From assembly GCF_030272615.1 (NCBI RefSeq), contig NC_081415.1:187614270-187678269 (forward strand): 64,000 nucleotides of DNA. Direction: 5' to 3'. The first letter of the stretch is position 1. Every line of letters begins with the position of its first letter. Below the pieces are notes generated by a model. The model ran no database searches. It saw only the letters and a program-made list of their open reading frames with translations, and was not told where the DNA came from. Of this stretch, positions 22,981 to 32,487 are shown one piece after another. Origin of the DNA: Cryptomeria japonica (lineage: Eukaryota > Streptophyta > Pinopsida > Cupressales > Cupressaceae). A program made the translations under genes and the position numbers.

Positions 22981-23928
22981 TTTTACTTGTTGATCGACAT
23001 ATGTTGGTCTGATGATTTTCACAACCTCTTGATTTCTTCTTACTCATCAGGATAACATAAGCCGATGACCTCTCTTCCTACTGATCGGTGTGAGTTATCC
23101 TGCTAGTCTCATCGGGTATCGAGAAAGCTTAAAATGTGCTCAGGCGATTGGTATAATTTCCCCGATGTCTTTTCCCTCGGTGTAGCTCCTCCCGATACAT
23201 TATGTCTCCTTAGCATAAGCTTTCACCCTTTATCATCGTAACCTTTGCTGATGCGTTTTACTTTTTCCAATGTCCAACTAGATAAGTCTTATTGATAGCA
23301 TCATCGGCTATTGAGAATACAAGATTTCTCCATTGCCACTAGTGTGCATTATGTCGATGGACTTCATCAGTGTATTCTATCCTGATCACATGCTTCTACT
23401 TATGTGTTACCATCGGGTTGACTTTTGTCAATAGTTCAGATTTCATATTTGATGCTGGAATTCTGATGAACATGAGGTATTTTATAAAAAAAAGGTAATT
23501 ACACACCATCATTATACATGGGCTCAGTGTGCAAAAATTCGGAGGAAGCGAGCACAATTGTTGTAGATAGATGCTTGACAACAACTGTACAAAAGGTTGG
23601 TCCTTCTGTTCTTGTCATCAAGATTTGTTTGCAAGTTCCTTTGTTTTCCTTGCATTCTCTTGTTCACTTTATTTCCAATTGTAACCAGCTTTAATTCCTA
23701 GTAAATGGTCCCATAGAATAGTAGGGCCTTTGCTTTCAATTTTAATGAATTGGAATTTACTTTTAGTTTGAATGAATTGGAATTTAATTTGAATGAAATG
23801 GCCCTACAATTCTATGGCCTTTGCTTTTCGGGTTGGCTAAATCTTTTAACTTTACTTTTGGTTTTTGCATTTGTTCGAAAAATTTCCGTAAAAAGAGGTT
23901 CCTAACGCCTCCCTTTATAATAGTAGGG
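22981..23928. other. CGATG-rich non-coding region
   Basis: Short CCGATG/CATCGG words recur at irregular spacing from 22728 to about 23420 (near 23060, 23110, 23162, 23306, 23355 and 23412). Clustered short motifs in both orientations are typical of the subterminal regions of CACTA-type DNA transposons, and a CACTA occurs at 22704-22708. No matching far end or 3-bp duplication was found, so no element is called. Confidence 0.35.
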
Positions 23929-24018
23929 GCATGAGATTGTATTATGTCTATATTCCTATAGCAAGAACAAATTGCATGAGATTGTATTATGTTTGTATTC
24001 CTATAGAAAGAACAAATT
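23929..24018. repeat. 45-bp tandem duplication
   Basis: GCATGAGATTGTATTATGT...CCTATAG.AAGAACAAATT at 23929-23973 is repeated at 23974-24018, with a partial third unit at about 24049-24074. Confidence 0.85.
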
Positions 24019-24269
24019 AGCATATCCCTTGCCCAGATTGCAAACTATCCATCTATATTCCTATAGCAAGAACATGAATAGTAAGAAGTGGGGAGCTCGA
24101 GTACAGGGCAAAGAAGTGGGGAGCTAGGGCATATAGGTGGGTAGTCTCTATAGCTTCTTCCCTAGTCATCCCCTCCCTGTGTAGGGACAAAAAAGTCAGG
24201 TGATTTGGAGATGCCCCTATTGGGGCCTCATTTCCCCGCTACATGAATCCCAAGTTATTCTGTTAAGAA

Positions 24270-24395
24270 AATCGTGACCAAAATATTAGCTCAAATTCCC
24301 TTGCTGAATAGGAGGGCGTTAGCAACTAGTAATCAAATTGTTACCAAATTATTAGCTTGAATTCCCTTGCCGAATAGTAGGGTGTTAGCAACTTG
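24270..24395. repeat. 66-bp tandem duplication
   Basis: TTAGCTCAAATTCCCTTGCT and its variant, followed by GGGCGTTAGCAACT, recur with a 66-bp offset. It lies just beyond the duplicated SPT6 piece, so the whole locus has undergone repeated local duplication. Confidence 0.75.
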
Positions 24396-24470
24396 TTCAC
24401 TTTGTTTAATGGTATCCTCTTTGGAAAAATATGGATCCTCAACCTCCTTAACCTCTCCATTCCGTGGTTG

Positions 24471-24600
24471 TCAGTTATAAATACAAGTCACTTCATAGCT
24501 TCTAGAGGGGTCAACAATTCTCTATGACTGTAAACCCTTCCATCCCTCAAAATAGCCCTTTGTATGGAAGAAGTTTTTCTATGATTATTTAGGATTCTAT
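24471..24600 (-). pseudogene. Second copy of the SPT6 helix-hairpin-helix piece
   Basis: Reads KTSSIQRAILRDGRVYSHRE then LLTPLEAMK, then a TGA at 24488-24490. It is a near copy of the minus-strand segment at about 25055-25160 (VASIQRDILRAGRIYSHKEF) and shares its TGA stop, so the stop predates the duplication. It sits downstream, in transcript order, of the later part of the SPT6 segment, so it is a displaced tandem duplication and not normal exon order. Confidence 0.75.
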
Positions 24601-25174
24601 GAGCAGCTGCTTGTACAATTTTCCCCACTAAAAGGGTCTCTTCATTTTCTCCAGTTAGCAAATAAAATTCATCATCCTATGATGGCTCTTTATATGGTGT
24701 TTGCCAATCCTTAAATCCATGTACCAATTCAATCTTTATGTCAGCAAGAGTTTCTCGCTTTTTATTGGATGTCCGTTGTTCCACACTTCTAGCATATTCA
24801 TCAATATCAAGGGCCTTTAACACATGGGGATATTTTTTAACATGTTCAATTTCCATTTTTTGTGTTTCCTCATGCATATCATCTATATCCTATCTTGCAT
24901 CTTCACAGTATACATCCTTAGCCATTTTCTTGGCTGGTTCATATGACACTGGATGAATTCTAGTATCATCCAATGGATCCATAACATGGTTCCCAGAAGT
25001 TGCTTGCCTGGTGCTTCTAACCCTTAAAAAACCAACAACATTTATAACGGCAAGTCACTTCATAGCTTCTAGAGCGGTCAAAAATTCTTTGTGACTGTAA
25101 ATCCTTCCAGCCCTCAAAATATCCCTTTGTATGGAAGCAACTTTTCTAGGTCCAAGGCCAGCTTCAAATTGCAT
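24601..25174 (-). pseudogene. SPT6: SPT6 transcription elongation factor pseudogene fragment
   Basis: One minus-strand frame of about 190 codons reads, in order: MQFEAGLGPRKVASIQR (helix-hairpin-helix), VVGFLRVR, DPLDDTRIHPVSYEPAKKMA (the D-LDD-TRIHPESY block of the death-like domain), DIDEYARSVE, RETLADIKIELVHGFKDWQT, PYKEPS and FYLLTGENEETLLVGKIVQA (start of the S1 RNA-binding domain). This is the order in plant and animal SPT6, a histone chaperone travelling with RNA polymerase II. Stops at 25055-25057 (TGA), 24890-24892 (TAG) and 24677-24679 (TAG) break it. No intron is seen across 574 bp, which suggests a retrocopy or capture by a transposon; this part of the parent gene could also be one exon. 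Only about an eighth of a normal SPT6 is present. Confidence 0.8.
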
Positions 25175-25243
25175 ATTTTATTTTTTAGTTACATATTTTG
25201 TTATGGGTTAATAGAAGTATGGGTATTGTATAGAAATTTAAAA

Positions 25244-25332
25244 GAATTGATGGAGTAACTGTAACATCTCCATCAATTCAGTAACTTTATAGAACTTCGT
25301 GTATAGAATTGATGGAAACACTCCATCAATTC
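25244..25332. repeat. Two adjacent hairpins
   Basis: GAATTGATGGAG (25244-25255) pairs perfectly with CTCCATCAATTC (25268-25279). GAATTGATGGA (25306-25316) pairs with TCCATCAATTC (25322-25332). The units are near copies separated by about 62 bp. Confidence 0.8.
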
Positions 25333-26168
25333 AGTAAATTTATAGTGGAATTCATAGATTTAATTTCCTTTTGTTACTACACGATGGGCTCAACCCTCAT
25401 GGGAGCCATATTTGTCCCCACATATAGCACTCATGCTCATGTATTAAGCAAACTCTATAATTGATGCATATTTAATTGTTTTATCCTTCAAGTCTTTCAT
25501 TAATGAACTTCAATAACAATGATCAAATAAACCATTCTTCTCAAGTTGAATGGAACCTTTTATACCAATGCATCTATGTTTTCCTACCCTCATGGCTCAA
25601 GACTTGATATCAGCTAAACAATCTTCTTTATGTCATAGCATTTCTCCGAAGTGCCTTTGGCATGCTTTAGATGTGTCTATATTAACTACACTGAATATAT
25701 TTTTAAAGTCTCTCAACACATTCCATGATAAGGAAATGACTCATTTGGATTAAGGAGTACTTTCCTAAACCATTCATTCATATTCAACAATCCCTTCCCA
25801 CACCCACATCATAATCCATATCCATGTTAGTTGTAATAAGTGTTTAAAACCAACAATCAATGAATCATAGGATAGAAGAAAACTCATTATACACAAGGAT
25901 AAGTATTTCAATCAATGATTCTTAAACATCCATCGTGATTAAACATCACATATCATAAGCCTTTTTAACAATCACTAGGGTTGTACATAATATTCAATCA
26001 TATCATAGGATATAAATTATCAATAATTATAAAGAAAGAGAAAGCCAACTATATAAGCCCAACAAGCCACCATACAAAAATAATATTTTGTAGAAAATAA
26101 AATAAACTATATGTTAACATACCATATATATTTTATATATAAACTATATGTTGACATAGCATATATAT
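25333..26168. other. AT-rich gene-free stretch
   Basis: No coding signal. AAACTATATGTT recurs at 26104 and 26141, a 37-bp tandem duplication next to the start of the LTR at 26169. Confidence 0.45.
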
Positions 26169-27611
26169 TGTACTCACATAAATATGTCTAGTTTAATTAA
26201 ATGAATATTTGATATTTATTTGATTAAAAACCCACTAGCCAATAGTTAATTAAATTAATATTTAATTAATTCATCTTCAAACATTCTCCTATTAATTAAA
26301 TAAATTATTCAATTTATTTTAATTAATTCATTAAACCAAATTCACAATCAATTAAATGAATAAATCTTACTTATTTCATTTAATCCCCTTTCCTCTTTTA
26401 AATAAATAAATAAAAACATTTATTTAAATCATTAAATCCCCCCCACTTGCATTCTCCTAAAAATGCAAGTTGCAACCACAAGTTGAAATAAATTAATTTT
26501 ATTTTAATTAAAATCTTATTTTCCCTCACCCACCAAATCCACTTGCAAGCCTAATCCCCTTCTAGATTCTTCTAACCCCTTTCTAATTAGCCTAATCTAT
26601 CCCCTAATTATTGTCACATTCCTAAGCAACTTGAAGTCACTTCTCAAAGACTCCAAAGTCTTTGAAAAGCATTTAATGCTTTATGTTTTCAACAAGCCAA
26701 ACCTCTAAAGTCTTCCAAACCACTAATGGCTCTTACATGACCATTAATGGCACTTACATAACCATTTATGGTTAATTCCACTTGCAGTCATGTGTCTCCT
26801 CAAGCATTTATTGCTTTGACCATGGTTATCCCTTTAACCTTTGCACAAGAGTTTATCCATTAGATAAAAGCATTATTCTTTGGATAATGATTTATTCACT
26901 CAACCTAACCTTAAACTTAACCCCCAAGTTGACTCCCAGGTCATGTCAAACATTTAATGCTTATTCTCTCTCCTCTCAACCCATCTCATGTTGACACTTG
27001 TCATCTTGGGATTGGGTTGAAAGTCCTCACATGGATTGAATATCATTCAATCCTGACCCTTGTTGAGATTATTCAATCTCAACCATCCATTGCTCCATTT
27101 TTCCTATAAATAGAGCCCATTTCTTCATACTCCAGATCCTAAAAAATTGTATGCATTTAATCTATAGTCAATTTTAGAGAGAGAATTTAGCATAAATCAC
27201 ATATATTGTCATTTGGGGCTAAAATAAATCTTAGATCTTTTTCATAATATATCTAATTAGTTTGTTTAGTTTGTTTTACACTTGCATAGCATAGTTAAAA
27301 CATTTCAAATCTTGAACCTCCATAAGCATCCATAGTGCAAAAAGCTGCTGAGAGCTACACTAATTTGGAACTTGAAGAGGAGAGGAACAAGGGAGAAGGA
27401 GCTAAGAGCATGAGAGAAGGCATTTGGAGATGCCTTGTTGTATTTACTTCCATAGTTAAATATCTTATCATGTTTTTAGTGTCTCTTTTGATATGCCTGC
27501 TTAGATTAGTTTTTGGTTGAATAACACTAACTTTGATATTTGTTGCTTGTGTTTTTATGTGCTATTCCACCATAGGTTCCAGTCTAACCTTGTCCATTTT
27601 GCAGAGCATCA
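26169..27611 (+). repeat. LTR of a Tat-type Ty3/gypsy element
   Basis: The start TGTACTCACATAAATATGTC aligns with the minus-strand LTR start of the gypsy at 40448-50086 (TGTACGCACCCAAAAATGGT), and both continue into runs of TTAATTAA. A CCTATAAATAGAGCCC promoter lies at 27104-27119, and the LTR ends GCAGAGCATCA at 27611, immediately before a primer-site-like sequence. The partner LTR and coding region are absent, so only the 5' part of the element survives. Confidence 0.65.
27105..27114 (+). promoter_or_regulatory. LTR TATA box CTATAAATAG
   Basis: The same decamer occurs in the 5' LTR of the minus-strand Tat gypsy (49501-49510), in the matching position relative to a CCC-containing leader. 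Confidence 0.65.
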
Positions 27612-27630
27612 TTTGGTGAACCCGACGTGA
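27612..27630 (+). other. Primer-binding-site-like sequence after the LTR
   Basis: TTTGGTGAACCCGACGTGAA directly follows the LTR end. This type of site, not the initiator-Met one, is usual for Tat/Ogre-like gypsy elements. The tRNA was not identified. Confidence 0.5.
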
Positions 27631-28440
27631 ATCCAAAACCAACCTTTTTTGAAAAACTAACTTTTTGAATGTTTTAATTGACACACAGGACACACTTTAG
27701 CACCATTGACCACGCTTTAGTGCCTTCGAAAGTTGGCGTTTTAGCACTTTTGTTGGCTAGTTAGAGCCATTGTCCTCTATTTATCACCTTTGTAATAGTT
27801 TTATTGCTATTTTCACTCTTCTAGTGCGTTTGCGCTCTTTGTCTGGAAGATATTTCATTTTGTGTAATAGTTTTTAAGTTTCTTTGTTGTTTTAGCGCTT
27901 TTGTTGTTCTTTTAGCATTTTTGTTGTTCTTTTAGCGCTTTTGATATTGTTTTAGCGCTTTTGTTGTTGTTTTAGCACTTTTTTTGTTCTTTTAGCGCTT
28001 TTCTTCTTTTAGCGCTTTTGTTCTTTTAGTGCTTTTGTTTACACAGAAAAGTGCTATTGTAACAGAGAGTTGTAAAAAGGGCAATCGATAATATTTTTTT
28101 TAGGCTTGTGGAAACCCACCATGTTTTTGGATTTTTCTAACTGTTTGTTTCGTGTGTGGGTTTTAAACTAATCCCTTTATGTACTTAGCAATCAAAAACA
28201 CTTCTTTTGGTGCTTAAAAATCAACAAAAACAAATTTTATTTCCTTGCAAGTTAGGTTCATTTCTTTTGGTGCTTAAAAATCAACAAAACAATTTTGTTT
28301 ACTTGCAAGTTAGGATTCAAATCTTCATTTTAGTGCTCTAAAAATCAACAAAACAAATTTGCTTTCATTGCAAGTTAGGGATACACTCTATTTTGGTGCT
28401 TAAAACAAGACCAGACAAAATTTATTTCTTGCATCAAACT
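27631..28440 (+). repeat. Element leader with two minisatellites
   Basis: 27883-28040 holds about eight copies of a roughly 20-bp unit TTTTAGCGCTTTTGTTGTTC, with AGCGCT (itself a palindrome) at its core; looser TTTAGCAC/TTTAGTGC units precede it from 27700. 28199-28440 holds four roughly 60-bp units containing TTTTGGTGCTTAAAAATCAA and CTTGCAAGTTAGG (starts near 28199, 28259, 28319 and 28380). The sequence lies between the primer site and any coding region, as untranslated leader. Confidence 0.8.
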
Positions 28441-29636
28441 AAAAATTCACAATCAACATTTCAACTTATTGTGCAAGTTAAAAAGAATCCCCAAATTTGT
28501 CAAAGTTGTTCTCAAAATGATTTACTTCATACATACGTGCTTCAATTTTAGTTGACCAGGATTTCAAATTCTAGTTTACTCAACATCTCCAAATAGATAT
28601 AAACATCATTGCAATGACAAGTTAAAAAGAACAAGTGTCTTTTGTGTTTGGCACACTTGTGCACAAGAGTTTGTCGAGTGGTCCTACTTCTAACACACAC
28701 TATCCTCTCCCTTGGCTCTCATGGTCCTATGTGCAAGAGAAAAGTGTTAGTAACACTCAAGTTTTATCCTTTTAAGAGAGGCCTGCCAAGAGACACATCA
28801 CTCTTGGGAATGACCTCGCATGGTAAATCCTTCGAGCCACTATAGAAATCAAGTGTGAACGAAAGCTGTAGCCTTGGGTATAGCTGTTCCTATAGTGTAA
28901 CTTGCCAAAAGGACAAATGGGCCCCACCACGAGCTACAAGGCTCTTAAGTGGGTCACTGGAGAATGAACTTATGTCCAAAAACATCGAACATTACTAAAC
29001 ACCTTTAATTAGTAGCCCACTCGTTCTATTGATTGAGAATTTTTGTGATTAAATTCAGTGCAAGAGAATAGATGGTTTTGCTCCCAAGATACTCACCATA
29101 CATATTTCCTTGAGTAGAAACATAGATTTTTGAAAAGTCACTTGTGGCTTGATGAAAGTGGTGATTCCCCCATCATAGGGATCATCTATTTGTTATGCTC
29201 GTGCAAGACTTAGTATATCACATCCTTACCTGCCACAACAAGATTCATAAGGTATGTAGTACCAAAGTTGAAGAAATATCAAGATGTGGGCTGAATTTAT
29301 CGCAACTGGCCATTTGACCTTAGGGATAAAAAGTGTTTGAAGTGTTTTCGTTTAGTCAAAACCAGTACAAATTGAGCTGACTTTGGGCTTTGGAAAAACA
29401 TCTAAAAATCATTTAAAGGAAAGGGTCATAAAAGTTCAAAGATTGGGTTGATCTAGACCCACACTTATTTGTGCCTTTTGAGGCAACATTCTTGTGTTTG
29501 TGTGCTTGCTTTGTTTTCTTGTCAAAGAAAAAATCAAACATCTTATTCCAAAATGAGTATCCATCTAGCACAAAAATAGTTTCAAATACCAAACAAAAGA
29601 TCAAAAACAAAGTACAAGAACAAGGTATCAAAATAT
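28441..29636 (+). other. Leader of the Tat-type element, continued
   Basis: Non-coding. A block at about 28775-28900 (GAGGCCTGCCAAG, TGGGAATGACCT, GGTATAGCTGTTCC) has a reverse-strand counterpart in the leader of the gypsy at 40448-50086 (about 47890-48075), supporting a shared Tat-type origin. A 93-codon frame at 29471-29752 has no recognisable features. Confidence 0.5.
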
Positions 29637-30020
29637 ATGACCATTCTTCATATCTTGAGAAAGAAGAATATTCATCAACTTGTCAACTTAAAGAGAAGAC
29701 CATTAAGTTCAAAAGCTCTCATCAAAAGAAGGAGATTCTTTTATCTCAATAGACAAATCTTTGTCTCTCATGGAGCTTTTCTACATCACATGTGTCTCTA
29801 TCTTCAAGGGAAATCAAATGAGTTTGATCAAGAGTCATTAAACCGTAGAGCTTTTACGCAATTTAGAGCTTTGAGTTATCACAAGAACAAAGGAGGCAAA
29901 ATCAATCCTGACTCCTTTCTAGACATTTGCTTCACTTATAACATAGCTAGGGAAGAACCACCAACTCCCGAAAGAGAAGAGGTCGAATTTGTTCCATTTG
30001 TAACACAGAGCTTTTATTGA
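29637..30020 (+). CDS. Hypothetical frame in the Tat-type element remnant
   Basis: 127 codons, not recognised. The C-terminal half looks protein-like (LNRRAFTQFRALSYHKNKGG, INPDSFLDICFTYNIA, then an acidic PPTPEREEVEFVPF tail), while the N-terminal part is Lys/Arg-rich and may be chance. It lies about 2 kb downstream of the LTR, where Tat/Ogre elements can have an extra reading frame before gag. It could equally be a remnant of gag. There is no membrane segment and no zinc knuckle. Confidence 0.3.
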   Translation: MTILHILRKKNIHQLVNLKRRPLSSKALIKRRRFFYLNRQIFVSHGAFLHHMCLYLQGKSNEFDQESLNRRAFTQFRALSYHKNKGGKINPDSFLDICFTYNIAREEPPTPEREEVEFVPFVTQSFY

Positions 30021-30239
30021 AGTTAAACATTTCATCCATTCTCACATACACATATCAACCCGTTTCAACTCTCAAAACATAAAGAGGTCTTGTCCAAAGT
30101 TCCTTTAGTAATTGCTTGAATCAAACACAAAACATATCACTTTTTAGAGTGTCTCTACATCTAGGATCAACTCATCCTAAGAGGCATTTCTACGTAGGTT
30201 AAAACTAGTGTATTCCTATCCTTCAAAATAATTACAATA
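30021..30239. other. Junction between the Tat remnant and the inverted repeat
   Basis: No coding signal. The Tat element is lost here, and sequence similar to the far side of the insertion family begins near 30240. Confidence 0.35.
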
Positions 30240-31388
30240 AATACATCTTTATTTCTTTCTTTTTGCAATTAAGTAAAATCTGCAACTAAGGTAGAATCTG
30301 CATCTCCTAGCTTTCTTTCCCGAGCAACCTGCATTTAAAATTTAAGGGTTGTGACCATGGGGTGATCACCTCCCAGCCTAGGCTTACTATAAGCCACCCC
30401 CGAGCTTGGAGAACCAAGTCCTAGATGGGGTTACAATCAAGCAAACACAAACAAGCAAGGGGAAAACAAAACACAACAAACACAATTCCCTTCCCAAGCT
30501 GAAACTTCATCACAAAATGTGATGTTTTACTAGGGCAGAAGTGGACCAAGTACCCTAGAGGAGATCCACTAGATAGTAACTCACAACCAACTCATGGCAT
30601 CCAAGAAAACACAATAAAACTCATCTTAACCCCCATATCCTTATGACCCCCCAAAGGCATACCTGTCGTATTTTCTCCCCTTATGACCCCCAACGAAATA
30701 ACACAAATATGCAGCAAGGGTCACATGGACATACCCTTGAGATCACTCTCATAATGAGAGCCTCTCACTCTAAGGCTATCAAATACCTTCCACCCCCAAG
30801 ACCATTTTACCCTCCCAAGGGTAAGATGGCCTTGGATGCTCCCAAGACACAATAAAATGCATAACAAGGTAAAGGAAGAAACCACATAAAAATTTTCACA
30901 ATACAATACAATTTACACACATGCAAACATTTACGTTTACGAATAAAATATGATACATACAGGGTGTTGTCTCTCCAAATAGACAACCCCTAGTTTTACG
31001 AATGTACATAGGTCTAGGCTCGGTTCTCCAAATAATTTCCATGGTCACATGGATAATTTTCCTACACATCTCACTTGCACATTAGTAATTCCAAAAATCA
31101 CGTATAATATTATCCAAAAGAACACAATTCAAACATCGCATAAAACTCCAACTATATAAATCAAGTATCCAATTTTCTGATAAACATCCACATACAAGCA
31201 TCTGCTAAATGGCACCATCTATAAATGAAGTACTGCAAATCAAGGTAAATGACATAATCATATCACTGTTATCCACCATATGAGATCATATAAAATCTAT
31301 GTCCAAAATGCATCACAATATAGTATCCAAAATAGGTCCAACATGAAAATAACAGAAATGTTATGATGGGTCGGGGTAGGGCCTCATA
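30240..31388 (-). mobile_element. Second, partial copy of the insertion family at 11260-15807
   Basis: On the minus strand it starts TATGAGGCCCTACCCC (plus-strand end 31388), matching the left terminus TATAAGGCCTTCCCC at 11259. It then follows 11560-12000, skips most of 12010-12830, and follows 12830-13400 (AGAGGCTCTCATTATGAGAG, CCTAGGCTGGGAGGTGATCA). It lacks the 3' half. Its right end abuts copy A of the N1 element inside ORF1, so it either truncated copy A or marks a deletion breakpoint. Confidence 0.75.
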
Positions 31389-31390
31389 GA

Positions 31391-32183
31391 CTAGAAGACT
31401 TAATGAAAGCGCTGATGAAAATTTGAGGCTTGGTCATGAAAATGATATGCTTAAGACATATTTGATTCACATGCAACATGATAAAGAGGAATTTATAAGA
31501 CAAGTTAGCATTCTGGAAATTGAGTTGGTCACTGCAAATGAATACAAAGACAAATTCAAGAAAAGTTCAGTGAAGCTTGATGATATGTTGAAAAGTCAAA
31601 AACTTGATGGAGATACAATTGGACTTGGATTTCAACATGGAGAAAGTTCTAGGACTGCAAACAATCAAGATCACAGCTAACCGGTAAGACAACCTAATGC
31701 CTATAAATTCAATGGAAAATATTTTATTTGCAACAAATTTGGTCATAGAGAAAGTAAGTGCAGATTTAGGAATAATTAGAATACAAATTTACCCACCAAT
31801 CAATGCTCCAAATGCAATAAAATTGGACATAACTCATACAATTACAAAATGGATGTAAAATGCTATGCTTGTGGTAGATTTGGACACTTATCTAATCAAT
31901 GCAAAACACATATCGGTCAAGGTTATGGAAAAGCTATTCAGAGGAACAATTTAACTTGTTATGCATGAAATAAGATTGGGCATATTGTAAGATTTTGCAG
32001 AAGTAAGATTGCACTGGTGAATAATAAATAATCTAATGACAAAGACAAGGAAAAAGTGGATGAAATCAAGCAAGAATTTTATAACAATGGATTAAGAAGA
32101 GAGATCAGAGAATTGATGAATCTGTCTCTGCACCGGTAGAACAGGGTAACCCTCCACCGGTAGGAGATTATTCATATAACTAA
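31391..32183 (+). pseudogene. N1 ORF1, copy A: coiled coil and four CCHC knuckles
   Basis: Coiled-coil part (LRLGHENDMLK, QVSILEIELVTANEYKDKF), then LDDMLKSQKLDGDTIGLGFQ, a motif like that before the knuckles of plant copia Gag. Then come four C-x2-C-x4-H-x4-C knuckles (about 31725-32000). Knuckle 1 has lost its first Cys (Phe), knuckle 2 its last Cys (Tyr), knuckle 3 is intact (CYACGRFGHLSNQC), and knuckle 4 has a TGA for its second Cys. A TAA also interrupts at 31678-31680. Comparison with copy B shows the ancestral protein had four intact knuckles. The likely role is RNA binding and particle assembly. Confidence 0.75.
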
Positions 32184-32336
32184 GGAATAATCCTTAGGGG
32201 CATGCCAACAAGTTAAAAATCATGCATTTACCCTTGATTGATGGTAAGAAGTTATGATTCTTCTTTACCGACAGATATGTGGCATTTTTCACTTCATCGA
32301 CGAAGCATTTATTGCGGCTGTAAGTTAATTTTTGGT

Positions 32337-32343
32337 TATAAAG
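32337..32343 (+). promoter_or_regulatory. TATA box upstream of ORF2, copy A
   Basis: TATAAAG, 145 bp before the ORF2 start, conserved in copy B at 37990-37996. The sequence between is CA/AG-rich like a plant 5' untranslated region. This suggests ORF2 can be transcribed separately from the LTR transcript. Confidence 0.5.
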
Positions 32344-32487
32344 AAACTGTAACTTCTCATTTCAACTCACCCAAGCATTCAAGGATTCAAGAGAGCGAAA
32401 TTGAGCAAAAGAATTATAAAGGTGAAGCAGCAAAGGTCTTTTCAAAGCATTCAAGGTTTTCACAGTTAAGAGGTATTTATCTTTGCA

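Noticed and set aside
22704-23344. Small CACTA-type element bounded by CACTAG and CTAGTG
   Set aside because: The inner ends are only weakly complementary and the 3-bp flanks (AGA, TGC) differ; similar motifs continue beyond the right boundary.
27335-27520. 61-codon frame ending in a hydrophobic stretch
   Set aside because: It lies within the R/U5 part of the Tat LTR; no conservation evidence and no recognisable protein.
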